Positions 1-7,191 of a stretch of DNA of 51,165 nt are shown here, one piece after another. Source of the DNA: Ga0077527 sp964531455 (GTDB lineage Bacteria > Pseudomonadota > Gammaproteobacteria > Burkholderiales > SG8-41); NCBI GenBank assembly GCA_964531455.1, contig CAZHFZ010000025.1, positions 1-51,165 of the forward strand, written 5' to 3'. Position 1 is the first letter of the stretch, and each line of letters starts with the position of its first letter. A model generated the notes under the pieces. It had not been told where the DNA came from. It made no database searches and saw only the letters and a list, made by a program, of their open reading frames with translations. Both the position numbers and the translations under genes were made by a program.

Positions 1-411
1 GGAGTTGGAACTGATCAAGGCTCCAGCAAAATAATTTTCAGTCAAACAAAATATATAACTAATCCTCGGCGATCTGCACGTTTTCGTCCAAATTCCGGGT
101 GTTGACTACCGAACTCCAGCGATCAGATTTTGTGGATCGTGGCGCCAAGTACAGTCAACGGAACTCTCTGGCCCCCAAGTCGATAAAGCTGATCACCGGG
201 CTTACTTTCGCATCGGGTGGCCAGACATCGACAGACCCGGAAAATGTACTTACTTGGACAAGTTTGTTTCAACTGCAGATGCGGAAAGTTGATGCCTTGC
301 TGAGCTGGTATGTTTGGCACACGCCAGTCGGACCGGCGAGGTCAGGCTTGTCATATCGGCCCGCTATATTGCGTACTCCCCAACAGCTTTCGTATGTGGA
401 GGAGTCGGGCC
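1..411. other. Upstream stretch without a recognised gene
   Basis: I find no convincing gene, RNA or repeat in this stretch. An open frame from about 99 to 509 on the plus strand resembles nothing I know and runs into the better supported secreted-protein gene that starts at 412. The first 60 bases are A+T-rich and the rest has ordinary composition. The leader and promoter of the 412 gene probably lie here, but I could not identify clear -35/-10 or -24/-12 elements. Confidence 0.4.
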
Positions 412-789
412 ATGGTTTTTCGCGGGTGTTTTGGTTTGCTGGCAGTCCTGTTTTGCGGGGTAGTGCAAGCCGCGTCCTCAGGCCTGTACCTGGATGTGGA
501 ACCCGCTGATGTCAGGTCTATTGCTGGCAATCCGGCTATGTGGGGTATGTTTGCTTATGCTGGCCAGCCACAACCAGAGCCGGCACGCGAAGACTCTGAC
601 TTGATCGACCGCTCCGGCAATGCCGGTGGGCGTACAGACAACCGTAGTTTTTATACGGTGTCGCCGGTTCTGAGTTCGAATGTTGGAGGGGGCGGCAAGT
701 TGCCCCATGCCGAAATCGAAGATCCGATTCCTGAACCTTATGGCGCCATTCTGGTTCCTCCGGTCGTCGGGCGCCGCCGACTGATCTGA
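412..789 (+). CDS. Small secreted protein with a PEP-CTERM-like tail, unknown function
   Basis: I do not recognise a named family. The 125-residue product begins with a clear Sec-type signal peptide: a hydrophobic core (GLLAVLFCGVVQA, about residues 7-19) and a likely cleavage after AQA/SS-type small residues. I chose the ATG at 412 because GGAGGAG lies about 7 bases upstream and the signal peptide then starts at the N terminus; the frame is also open further upstream. The mature part is rich in Gly, Pro and Asp. The end, IPEPYGAILVPPVVGRRRLI, resembles a PEP-CTERM sorting signal (PEP, hydrophobic stretch, basic end), but its hydrophobic part is only about ten residues, half the usual length. 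It lies next to and converges on an exopolysaccharide precursor operon, which suits an envelope or matrix protein. That role is inference. Confidence 0.55.
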   Translation: MVFRGCFGLLAVLFCGVVQAASSGLYLDVEPADVRSIAGNPAMWGMFAYAGQPQPEPAREDSDLIDRSGNAGGRTDNRSFYTVSPVLSSNVGGGGKLPHAEIEDPIPEPYGAILVPPVVGRRRLI

Positions 790-811
790 ATCCGGGCAAG
801 CGCAGTCCCAT

Positions 812-827
812 TAGTCCGTTCGGACTA
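812..827. repeat. Short perfect palindrome between convergent genes
   Basis: TAGTCCG and CGGACTA form a perfect 7-bp inverted repeat around TT. It lies between the ends of the secreted-protein gene (789) and rfbC (875). No T-tract follows on either strand, so I do not call it a Rho-independent terminator. It could be a small stem or a protein-binding site. Confidence 0.3.
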
Positions 828-874
828 TATTCGGGTTAAAACTGCAATGCGACGCACTCCCGATGCTGCAATGT

Positions 875-1426
875 TTATTCGAACGTATCCGCCTGCGCCA
901 ATGTCTTGCCTGCCATATCTTTTGCCGCCAGTTTCGGTTCGCCCGTCAGCGTCCACTTGATGCCCAGCGCCGGGTCATTCCACAGCAGCGAGCGTTCATG
1001 TTCCGGAAACCAGTAATCCGTTGTTTTATATAGGAATTCTGCATATTCGCTGGTGACGACGAAGCCGTGTGCAAAGCCCGGGGGTATCCACAGTTGCCGG
1101 TTGTTTGCGGCAGACAGCGTGACGCCGGTCCATTTGCCGAAGGTGGGTGAACTGCGACGCAGGTCCACCGAGACATCAAACACTTCGCCCAAGGTCACGC
1201 GCACCAGTTTTCCCTGCGGATGCTGGATCTGGTAATGCAGGCCGCGCAACACGCCCTGAGCCGAACGGCTGTGGTTGTCCTGCACGAACTGCACCTTGAG
1301 TCCGGTGAGTTTTTCGAAATCGCGCTGGTTGAAACTTTCGAAAAAGAAACCGCGGTGATCGCCGAACACCTTGGGTTCGAAAATCAGTACTTCGGGCAAT
1401 TCGGTGGGGGTGACGGTAAACGGCAT
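875..1426 (-). CDS. rfbC: dTDP-4-dehydrorhamnose 3,5-epimerase
   Basis: This enzyme (RmlC) epimerises C3 and C5 of dTDP-4-keto-6-deoxy-glucose, the third step of dTDP-L-rhamnose synthesis in the cytoplasm. The 183-residue length is typical. Family signatures are visible: the N-terminal TELPEVLIFEPKVFGDHRGFF segment with the substrate-contacting HRGFF, the VQDNHSRS stretch, RGLHYQ carrying the catalytic His, and WIPPGFAHGF of the cupin barrel. It is the last gene of the minus-strand operon rfbB-rfbD-rfbA-rfbC and starts 10 bases after the rfbA stop, so it is co-transcribed. The C-terminal tail (GKTLAQADTFE) is variable in the family. No oddities. Confidence 0.96.
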   Translation of the reverse strand: MPFTVTPTELPEVLIFEPKVFGDHRGFFFESFNQRDFEKLTGLKVQFVQDNHSRSAQGVLRGLHYQIQHPQGKLVRVTLGEVFDVSVDLRRSSPTFGKWTGVTLSAANNRQLWIPPGFAHGFVVTSEYAEFLYKTTDYWFPEHERSLLWNDPALGIKWTLTGEPKLAAKDMAGKTLAQADTFE

Positions 1427-1436
1427 GGCCGATTCC

Positions 1437-2315
1437 TTATTTCAGCAGGCTGAGCAGGTACTGCCCGTAGCCGTTTTTGGCCAGCGGTGTGGCCAGTTTG
1501 CGGATCTGTTCGCCATCGATCCATTTCAGCGCGTACGCGATCTCTTCCGGGCAGGCCACCATCAGTCCCTGGCGCTTTTGCAGCGTGGAGATGAAGGTCG
1601 CGGCTTCGAGCAGGCTTTCGTGCGTGCCGGTATCGAGCCAGGCAAACCCGCGCCCCATGATCTCGACGTTGAGCTGGCCTTTTTGCAGGTAAAGATTGTT
1701 GAGGTCGGTGATTTCGAGTTCGCCGCGCGGTGACGGCTTGAGGTCGGCGGCGATGTCGCAGACCTGGTTGTCGTAAAAATACAGTCCGGTGACCGCGTAG
1801 TTGCTTTTCGGTTGCCTGGGTTTTTCTTCGATGCTCAGTGCGCGCTGGCTCTTGTCGAAGTCCACCACGCCATAACGCTCGGGATCATGCACGTGGTAGG
1901 CAAACACGCTGGCGCCGTCGGTGCGCGCATTGGCATTTTTCAGCAGCAGGGTCAGGTCATGGCCGTAGAAAATATTGTCGCCGAGGATCAGCGTGCTCGG
2001 ATGGTCGCCAACGAATTCACGACCGATGACGAAGGCCTGTGCGAGGCCGTCAGGCGAAGGCTGCACGGCATACCGGATGCTCATGCCCCACTGGCTGCCG
2101 TCGCCCAGAAGGTCGGCAAACCGCGGCGTGTCCTGCGGCGTGGAAATCACCAGCACTTCGCGGATACCGCCCAGCATCAGTGTGGTCAGCGGGTAATAGA
2201 TCATCGGTTTGTCGTACACCGGCATCAACTGCTTGGAGACGGTCTGCGTGATCGGGTATAGCCGGGTGCCGGAGCCGCCGGCAAGGATGATGCCCTTGCG
2301 GTTTTTGGTGTTCAT
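1437..2315 (-). CDS. rfbA: Glucose-1-phosphate thymidylyltransferase
   Basis: RmlA joins glucose-1-phosphate and dTTP into dTDP-glucose, the first and usually feedback-controlled step of the dTDP-rhamnose pathway. The 292-residue protein has the nucleotidyltransferase signature GGSGTRLYPIT near the N terminus and the YDKPMIYYPL segment. It also has LGDNIFYGHD with a metal-binding Asp, and EEKPRQPKSNYAVTGLYFYD near the sugar-binding region. Length and motif order match the short RfbA class. It begins 4 bases after the rfbD stop, so translation is probably coupled, and it is followed by rfbC. Confidence 0.97.
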   Translation of the reverse strand: MNTKNRKGIILAGGSGTRLYPITQTVSKQLMPVYDKPMIYYPLTTLMLGGIREVLVISTPQDTPRFADLLGDGSQWGMSIRYAVQPSPDGLAQAFVIGREFVGDHPSTLILGDNIFYGHDLTLLLKNANARTDGASVFAYHVHDPERYGVVDFDKSQRALSIEEKPRQPKSNYAVTGLYFYDNQVCDIAADLKPSPRGELEITDLNNLYLQKGQLNVEIMGRGFAWLDTGTHESLLEAATFISTLQKRQGLMVACPEEIAYALKWIDGEQIRKLATPLAKNGYGQYLLSLLK

Positions 2316-2319
2316 TTTT

Positions 2320-3207
2320 TCAGAGTATCTGTTGAAGTACGTGTTGCAGGCTTTCCTGCCACGGCGGCAGGCGCAGTGCGAAGGTGTTGCGGAAGCGTTG
2401 CGTATCCAGCCGCGAATTCGCCGGTCGTTTGGCCGGCGTCGGATATTGCGCAGTGGTGATCGGCGTGATGTTGTCGGGCGTCGCTTTCAGTGTCTTGCCG
2501 GCAGCGATAGCGGTGCGGATGACAAAGCGCGCGTATTCGCACCAGTGAGTCTCGCCGCTGTTGACGGCATGGTAGATGCCGTAGGGGAATTTTTCCGCGC
2601 CTTCACGCGCATAACGTCCGACCAGTTGCGCGGTGAGGTCGGCAAGCAGTGCAGCTGATGTTGGCGCACCGAACTGGTCGGCCACCACGGTCAGTTTTTC
2701 GCGATCAGCAGCCAGACGCAGCATGGTCTTGGCGAAGTTGCCGCCGTGCGCACCGTAAACCCAGCTGGTGCGCAGGATCAGGTGGCGCGGGTTGGCCTTG
2801 ACCAGCGCGTGTTCACCATCAAGCTTGCTTTGACCATAGGCGCTCTGCGGGTTGGGCGTATCGTTTTCGGTGTAGGTGCCGGACTTGCTGCCGTCAAAAA
2901 TGTAATCAGTGGAGTAGTGCAGCACCAGCGCATTGAGCTTGGCGGCTTCTTCCCCGAGGATTCCCGGTGCGATGGCGTTGACGGCATTGGCGATCTCTTT
3001 TTCGGATTCGGCCTTGTCGACGGCGGTATAAGCCGCTGCATTCACAATCACATCCGGCTTGACCTGCTGCACCAGCGCGCGGATGGCATCGGCATTGGTC
3101 ATGTCGCAAGTCTGGCGATCAACGGCAACGACTTCGCCCAACACGGACAGCGCGCGGGTCAGTTCAAAACCGACCTGGCCGTTTTTGCCGGTGACCAGCA
3201 GTTTCAC
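2320..3207 (-). CDS. rfbD: dTDP-4-dehydrorhamnose reductase
   Basis: RmlD reduces dTDP-4-keto-L-rhamnose to dTDP-L-rhamnose with NAD(P)H, the last step of the pathway. The 295-residue short-chain dehydrogenase has the N-terminal Rossmann motif GKNGQVG, the STDYIFDG segment and the catalytic YGQSK (Tyr-x3-Lys). I chose the GTG at 3207, which gives the family-typical start (M)KLLVTGKNGQVG and overlaps the rfbB stop in the sequence GTGA. A longer frame opens 30 bases earlier but adds ten unconserved residues (GGQAVRSQA and so on). The overlap with rfbB and the 4-base gap to rfbA indicate one tightly coupled operon. Confidence 0.95.
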   Translation of the reverse strand: MKLLVTGKNGQVGFELTRALSVLGEVVAVDRQTCDMTNADAIRALVQQVKPDVIVNAAAYTAVDKAESEKEIANAVNAIAPGILGEEAAKLNALVLHYSTDYIFDGSKSGTYTENDTPNPQSAYGQSKLDGEHALVKANPRHLILRTSWVYGAHGGNFAKTMLRLAADREKLTVVADQFGAPTSAALLADLTAQLVGRYAREGAEKFPYGIYHAVNSGETHWCEYARFVIRTAIAAGKTLKATPDNITPITTAQYPTPAKRPANSRLDTQRFRNTFALRLPPWQESLQHVLQQIL

Positions 3208-4268
3208 GGCTTGGCTCCGTACTGCTTGCCCACCCATTCACGGTAGGCGCCGTTGATGATGTTCTGCACCCAGCCCTGGTTGTCGAGATACCACTGCACG
3301 GTCTTGCGGATGCCGGTCTCGAAGGTTTCGGCAGGCTTCCAGCCGAGTTCGCGTTCGAGTTTGGTGGCGTCGATGGCGTAGCGGCGGTCATGGCCGGGGC
3401 GATCCTTGACGAAGGTGATCTGCGTGCGGTACGACGCACCATCCTTGCGCGGGCTCAGTTCATCAAGGATGTCGCAAAGCACATGCACCACGTCGAGATT
3501 GGCTTTTTCGTTCCAGCCGCCGACGTTGTAGACCTCGCCGAGCTTGCCGCCTTCGAGCACGCGGCGAATCGCCGAGCAATGGTCTTTCACATACAGCCAG
3601 TCGCGGATCTGCTGGCCATCGCCATAGATCGGCAGCGGTTTTCCGGCCAGCGCATTGTGGATGCACAGCGGAATCAGTTTTTCCGGGAAATGGAAGGGGC
3701 CGTAATTATTGGAGCAGTTGGTCGTCAGTACCGGCAGGCCATAGGTGTGGTGGTAGGCGCGCACCAGATGATCGCTGGCGGCCTTGCTCGCCGAGTAGGG
3801 GCTGTTCGGTTCGTAACGGTTGGTTTCGCTGAAAGCCGGATCGGTCTTTGCGAGTGAGCCATACACTTCATCGGTGGAGACATGCAGGAAACGGAAATCC
3901 GTTTTGGCCGCACCCTCCAGTGTGTTCCAGTAGGCGCGTACGGCTTCGAGCAAGCGGAAGGTGCCGACGATGTTGGTCTGGATGAAATCTTCCGGGCCGT
4001 GGATCGAGCGGTCGACGTGGGATTCGGCAGCGAAGTTGACGACTGCGCGCGGTCGGTGTTCTGCCAGCAGCTTGGCGAGCAGATTAAAGTCGCCGATATC
4101 GCCGTGGGTGAATATATGGCTGGCGTTGCCTTTGAGGCTGGCGAGGTTTTCGAGATTGCCGGCGTAGGTGAGTTTGTCGAGATTGATGACGGGCTCATTG
4201 TTGCCAGCCAGCCAGTCGAGCACAAAATTGGCGCCGATGAAGCCGGCACCACCAGTGACTAGAAGCAT
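3204..4268 (-). CDS. rfbB: dTDP-glucose 4,6-dehydratase
   Basis: RmlB converts dTDP-glucose to dTDP-4-keto-6-deoxy-glucose using bound NAD+, the second pathway step. The 354-residue extended SDR shows VTGGAGFIGANF at the N terminus for NAD binding, HVSTDEVYGSL with the catalytic Thr-Asp-Glu triad, and YSASKA with the active-site Tyr and Lys. ATTNCSNNYGPFHFPEKLIP-type substrate motifs follow, read here as TTNCSNNYGPFHFPEK. It is the first gene of the rfb operon on the minus strand. About 240 non-coding bases separate it from the amidohydrolase gene behind it, so the operon promoter should lie in 4269-4505. Confidence 0.97.
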   Translation of the reverse strand: MLLVTGGAGFIGANFVLDWLAGNNEPVINLDKLTYAGNLENLASLKGNASHIFTHGDIGDFNLLAKLLAEHRPRAVVNFAAESHVDRSIHGPEDFIQTNIVGTFRLLEAVRAYWNTLEGAAKTDFRFLHVSTDEVYGSLAKTDPAFSETNRYEPNSPYSASKAASDHLVRAYHHTYGLPVLTTNCSNNYGPFHFPEKLIPLCIHNALAGKPLPIYGDGQQIRDWLYVKDHCSAIRRVLEGGKLGEVYNVGGWNEKANLDVVHVLCDILDELSPRKDGASYRTQITFVKDRPGHDRRYAIDATKLERELGWKPAETFETGIRKTVQWYLDNQGWVQNIINGAYREWVGKQYGAKP

Positions 4269-4441
4269 GTGTTACTCCGCGTACGCATTTTTTGGGGCTG
4301 CTCCGGAAGAAACGGCGCTGGTGATGCCGCTCCGGACCGTCATTTCGAGATTGTGATTGTAGGCGTACCGGGCCGGCATGGCTAACGCCGGGATTTCCGC
4401 CCGATTATCCCTGCCTGATGTGACAAAACCACTGCGTTGCG

Positions 4442-4461
4442 GATAGCCGGAACCGGCTATC
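4442..4461. repeat. Inverted repeat in the spacer upstream of rfbB
   Basis: GATAGCCGG and CCGGCTATC form a perfect 9-bp inverted repeat around AA. It lies 45 bases past the end of the amidohydrolase gene and upstream of the rfb operon. It could fold as a hairpin at the 3' end of the amidohydrolase transcript, but no U-tract follows on the minus strand, so factor-independent termination is doubtful. A regulatory site for rfbB is an alternative. Confidence 0.35.
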
Positions 4462-4482
4462 GGGTGCTGGTCGGTTCCTCTT

Positions 4483-4518
4483 GCAGCTTAGTTGAAGCCG
4501 GCAGCTCAGTTGAAGCCG
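4483..4518. repeat. 18-bp tandem duplication covering a stop codon
   Basis: Two adjacent 18-base units (4483-4500 and 4501-4518) are identical except for one T/C difference. Each contains AGTTGAAGCCG. The inner unit holds the last codons and TGA stop of the amidohydrolase gene. The outer unit repeats them past the stop and carries TAA in the corresponding place. It looks like a recent slippage duplication that left the protein end unchanged. Confidence 0.7.
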
Positions 4519-5384
4519 TAGAGTTTGGCCGGGTTATCGACGAGTATTTTCTGGCGCAGCGCGGCGTCCGGCGTCCAGGCATTAAACAGGTCGAGAAGGT
4601 GCCCGTCTTCCGGCATGTCTTTTTCCATGCGCGGATGCGGCCAGTCGGTGCCCCAGATGATCTGGTCGGGATTGGCGCGCACCAGTGCTTCGTGAATCGG
4701 TTTGGCGTCCGGGTAATCCGGATACTGTGTCGATACGCGGTACGACCCGGAGACCTTGACCCAGATCTTGCCTTCTCCGAGCAGCCGGCACATCTGCTGC
4801 ACACCGGGCTGGTTGACGCCGAGTTTGCCGTCCACATTGCCCATGTGATCGAGCACGATGGGCAGCTTCCAGTTTTTGAAAAAAGGTATCGCACTGTCGA
4901 GTGCATTGGCATCCATCATGAACTGCGCGATCAGGCCGAGGTCGGCCATGATCGGCGCCAGTGTTTCGAAGGACTGCATGCCCAGTGAACTGAAACCCAC
5001 GCCATGCGGCATGTGATGAAAGCGCAGCGCGCGTACGCCGAGGTCGGCCATGCGTTTGATTTCATCGCGGCCGGTGTCGGGTTTGACGATGCAGGTCGCG
5101 CGCAGGCGCTTGGGTTCGCGCTGCAGCGCATCGAGCACCACGCTGTTGTCGGTGCCGTGGGCATTGCCCTGCACGATCACGCCGCGTGCCATGCCCAGCG
5201 CGTCGAGCATTTTCAGCAGGTTTTCCAGCGGCGCGTCATCCGGCGTATAGGAGCGCGAATCGGCAAACGGGAATTTCGACCGCGGTCCGAACAGATGGAA
5301 GTGCGTGTCGCAGGCGCCGGCCGGCGTGGGGATTTTCGGCGCGCGGGTGTCGGCGATCGGGGGCAGGCAGGGCAGCAGGTCCAT
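4506..5384 (-). CDS. Amidohydrolase, 2-pyrone-4,6-dicarboxylate hydrolase-like
   Basis: The 292-residue TIM-barrel metal hydrolase belongs to the amidohydrolase-2 group (PF04909 type) and looks most like LigI, which opens 2-pyrone-4,6-dicarboxylate in aromatic degradation. Visible features are the metal-binding ACDTHFHLFGP near residue 25, VIVQGNAHGTDN, the LDHMGNVDG segment carrying a conserved His, and WGTDWPHPR with the catalytic Asp near the C terminus. The last residues, LVDNPAKLYGFN, are also LigI-like. There is no signal peptide, so it acts in the cytoplasm. It is divergent from the deacetylase-family gene at 5502, and the two may share a pathway. The exact substrate cannot be read from the sequence; a lactone or cyclic carboxylate is likely. 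Confidence 0.85.
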   Translation of the reverse strand: MDLLPCLPPIADTRAPKIPTPAGACDTHFHLFGPRSKFPFADSRSYTPDDAPLENLLKMLDALGMARGVIVQGNAHGTDNSVVLDALQREPKRLRATCIVKPDTGRDEIKRMADLGVRALRFHHMPHGVGFSSLGMQSFETLAPIMADLGLIAQFMMDANALDSAIPFFKNWKLPIVLDHMGNVDGKLGVNQPGVQQMCRLLGEGKIWVKVSGSYRVSTQYPDYPDAKPIHEALVRANPDQIIWGTDWPHPRMEKDMPEDGHLLDLFNAWTPDAALRQKILVDNPAKLYGFN

Positions 5385-5465
5385 ATTGTTGTTCTTCCGG
5401 GTTCTTCGTCAGGGGCTTGATGTTAGAGCAATGCGTGAGCCTGCTCAATTGCCGCGGGCCGTGTT

Positions 5466-5471
5466 TATAAT
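5466..5471 (+). promoter_or_regulatory. Candidate -10 element for the deacetylase-family gene
   Basis: A perfect TATAAT lies 31 bases before the chosen ATG at 5502, within the 117-base divergent spacer. No good -35 hexamer sits 16-18 bases upstream (GCTCAA at 17 bases is poor). If this is a promoter it is weak or activator-dependent. Confidence 0.4.
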
Positions 5472-5501
5472 CGAATGAACTATTCAATTTCCGGAGCCGA
5501 A

Positions 5502-6404
5502 ATGATCCCGTCGAAACGCCTGCCCTACGTCCCCATGATCGACCGCCCGCCGATGAAGCCGCCTGCGGGCGTGCGGCTGATCGTCTGGCCGGTGGTCAAT
5601 GTCGAGGTCTGGGACATCAAGCGGCCGATGCCGCGGCAGGTGCTGCCGCCGCCAACACATATCACACGTCTGCCGGATTTCGCGCACTGGGCCTGGCATG
5701 AGTACGGCAACCGCGTCGGCTTCTGGCGCATCAAGCAGGCGCTGGATGAGCTCGACATCAAGGCCTCGCTGTTCACCAACGGCCGCATCTGCACCGATTA
5801 CACACGCATTGCCGAAGAGGCGCTCAAATCGAAGTGGGAGTTTGTCGGCCATTCCTGGGACCAGCAACCGACCCATGTCGAGAAAGACCAGCGCGCGATG
5901 ATCCAGCGCACGGTCAAACAGATCAAATCCTTCACCGGCAAGGCACCGGTCGGCTGGCTGGCGCCGGGACTGACCGAAACGCTGTTCACCCCCGATTATC
6001 TGGCGGAGGCCGGTATCAAGTACCTCGCCGATTGGGTGGTTGATGACGAGCCCTGCGAGGTCAAGACCGCGCACGGCACCGTGCTTTCGATGCCCTATAC
6101 GCTGGAACTCAATGACATCGCGATGATGATGGTCCAGCACAACGTCGCTTCGGAATTCGAATCACGCTGCATGGACCAGTTCGAGCGGCTGTATGAAGAA
6201 GGCAAGGATCGCGTGAAAGTGATGTGCATCGCCGTGCATCCGTATATCTCCGGCGTGCCGCACCGGATCAAGTATTTCGAAAACGTGTTCCGCAAGCTGC
6301 GCGATGAGAAGGGCGTGGTGTTCTGGACGGGTGAGGAGATTCTTAACTGGTATCGGCGGTCGGCGAAGGCGCCGGTTAAGGCTGCGGTGAAGCGGCGGCG
6401 GTGA
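5502..6404 (+). CDS. Polysaccharide deacetylase family protein (PuuE-like NodB fold)
   Basis: The 300-residue protein belongs to the NodB-fold hydrolases near the allantoinase PuuE branch, which act on C-N bonds. Recognisable pieces are LIVWPVVNVEVW at the start of the barrel, YGNRVGFWRIKQALDEL, FVGHSWDQQP, and GWLAPGLTETLFTPDYLAEAG. The classic TFDDG metal motif is absent and the H-x3-H motif reads HSWDQ. As far as I recall that is the usual form in this sub-branch, so metal use and substrate are uncertain. I chose the ATG at 5502 because GGAG lies 5 bases upstream; an ATG at 5475 in the same frame lacks this. No signal peptide is present. The divergent amidohydrolase suggests a shared catabolic role. 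Confidence 0.8.
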   Translation: MIPSKRLPYVPMIDRPPMKPPAGVRLIVWPVVNVEVWDIKRPMPRQVLPPPTHITRLPDFAHWAWHEYGNRVGFWRIKQALDELDIKASLFTNGRICTDYTRIAEEALKSKWEFVGHSWDQQPTHVEKDQRAMIQRTVKQIKSFTGKAPVGWLAPGLTETLFTPDYLAEAGIKYLADWVVDDEPCEVKTAHGTVLSMPYTLELNDIAMMMVQHNVASEFESRCMDQFERLYEEGKDRVKVMCIAVHPYISGVPHRIKYFENVFRKLRDEKGVVFWTGEEILNWYRRSAKAPVKAAVKRRR

Positions 6405-6423
6405 AGTGGGAAAAATACAATAA

Positions 6424-6436
6424 AATCAATAAGTTA
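6424..6436 (+). promoter_or_regulatory. IHF-consensus site in an A+T-rich island
   Basis: AATCAATAAGTTA matches the IHF consensus WATCAANNNNTTR exactly. It sits in an A+T-rich patch (6410-6480) directly behind the deacetylase-family gene and upstream of the attI-like site. Binding is not shown by sequence alone. Confidence 0.35.
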
Positions 6437-6583
6437 TGATTTGCGTCATTGAAAATTAGTCAATAAAAACAATGGGTTAACCTTGCACTTGCGGGGTTTG
6501 CTGTTTTTGTTAGTACCCTTGGCGTCGCTGGTCGTTCAACGCAAGGAGTTGAATGCAATGGAAAAACCGGAACAGCGGGGCCG

Positions 6584-6643
6584 CAGGTTATCCGGCAGGG
6601 CGCCAGGTTATCCGGCATTTTTGCGGTCTAAAACAAGTTGGGC
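6584..6643 (+). mobile_element. attI-like integron recombination site
   Basis: Two copies of CAGGTTATCCGGCA (6584-6597 and 6604-6617, period 20) are followed by TCTAAAACAA and then the core site GTTGGGC (6637-6643, consensus GTTRRRY). The known class 1 attI1 site has the same plan: two direct repeats containing GTTACGCAGCAG with a period of about 19, then CCTAAAACAAA and GTTAGGC. The distance from the second repeat to the crossover is also similar. The expected divergent integrase gene is missing, because the neighbour upstream is the deacetylase-family gene. I therefore read it as an orphan attI site that received the cassette at 6638-7140. Confidence 0.7.
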
Positions 6644-7140
6644 ATCATCTACACCGGAAGCAGTAGATCATGAAGTCTGAAGAGCTAGCAATCCGTGATG
6701 TACTTGAGAGTTGGGCTCGCGCCACACGAGAGGGTCGGCATGACGAAGTTCTTGCCAATCACCTGAAAGATCTGGTCATCTTTGATGTGTTGCCTCCAAT
6801 GAGGTACGAGTCGGCGGCGGCATACCGCGAGAGCTGGGACGACTGGCAACCCGATGCGCAAGGCGAGATGCGTTTTGAGCTGGAAGACTTGTCGATCAGA
6901 GCTGGAGATGATGTCGGCTTTGCGTTCGGCTTGATTCAATGCGGAGGAACTCTGCCAGGCGGGAAGACATTTCGCGACACAGTACGAGTGACGTTCTGCC
7001 TACAAAAGCAGGACGGACGATGGAAGGTCGCGCACCAGCACGTATCCAAACCGTATGGGCAGGGTTGAGGGCCGCTCGCAGTTGACGCCCAACCATTCCA
7101 TCGAGCGGACTCGCCTTTGGCGAGCCGCTCATGTCAAACG
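6638..7140 (+). mobile_element. Single integron gene cassette (SnoaL-like gene plus attC)
   Basis: The cassette boundaries follow the integron rule of cutting between G and TT of GTTRRRY. The left end is TTGGGC at 6638, and the right end is the G at 7140 inside the attC. Joining these ends gives a circular cassette whose core would read GTTGGGC, an exact complement of the attC inverse core GCCCAAC at 7087-7093. The 503-bp unit holds one gene in the standard orientation, with its ATG 32 bases inside the left end and its stop 18 bases before attC. That is compact cassette architecture. No integrase gene occurs in the window. Confidence 0.75.
6670..7068 (+). CDS. SnoaL-like / NTF2-fold protein carried on an integron cassette
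   Basis: The 132-residue protein has the pattern of the SnoaL / ketosteroid-isomerase-like NTF2 superfamily. It shows an N-terminal helix (AIRDVLESWARATREGRHDE), a segment around DLVIFDVLPPM, WDDWQ in the middle, and a C-terminal strand pair ending in DGRWKVAHQHVSKP. Members are small cytosolic pocket proteins with isomerase, dehydratase or unknown roles, and the substrate here is unknown. The ATG at 6670 is preceded by GGAAG about 9 bases upstream. The gene is the only cargo of the cassette at 6638-7140. Codons such as CGA, AGA and CTA appear more than in the neighbouring chromosomal genes, in keeping with transfer. It has no promoter of its own that I can see, as is usual for cassettes. Confidence 0.8.
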   Translation: MKSEELAIRDVLESWARATREGRHDEVLANHLKDLVIFDVLPPMRYESAAAYRESWDDWQPDAQGEMRFELEDLSIRAGDDVGFAFGLIQCGGTLPGGKTFRDTVRVTFCLQKQDGRWKVAHQHVSKPYGQG

Positions 7141-7146
7141 CTGGGC
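7087..7146 (+). mobile_element. attC site (59-base element), 60 bp
   Basis: The site starts with the inverse core GCCCAAC (7087-7093, RYYYAAC) and ends with GCTGGGC (7140-7146), one base off GTTRRRY. Between them GAGCGG-A-CTCGCC and GGCGAG-CCGCTC pair perfectly around a TTT loop, leaving one unpaired A. That extrahelical base is a hallmark of folded attC sites, and the total length of 60 bp is the classic minimum. The deviant bases CTGGGC belong, by the recombination rule, to whatever DNA follows the cassette and not to the cassette itself. Confidence 0.85.
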
Positions 7147-7191
7147 AACGCGAAAGAATGCAGATCAAGCGATCTTCGATTGCAATAACTT

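Noticed and set aside
300..411. Sigma-54-type promoter before the secreted-protein gene
   Set aside because: TTGGCAC is present near 314 but no GC element follows at the required spacing; a second GG/GC pair is off by one base.
99..509. Open frame of 136 codons at the left edge
   Set aside because: It has no recognisable family, no signal peptide and overlaps the better supported secreted-protein gene at 412.
6534..6554. Inverted pair GTTCAAC / GTTGAAT that resembles attC core sites
   Set aside because: The two cores are only 7 bases apart, far too close for an attC, and no stem lies between them.
6483..6680. Open frame of 65 codons starting with a hydrophobic stretch
   Set aside because: It runs across the attI-like repeats and the cassette boundary, so it is more likely chance coding potential than a gene.
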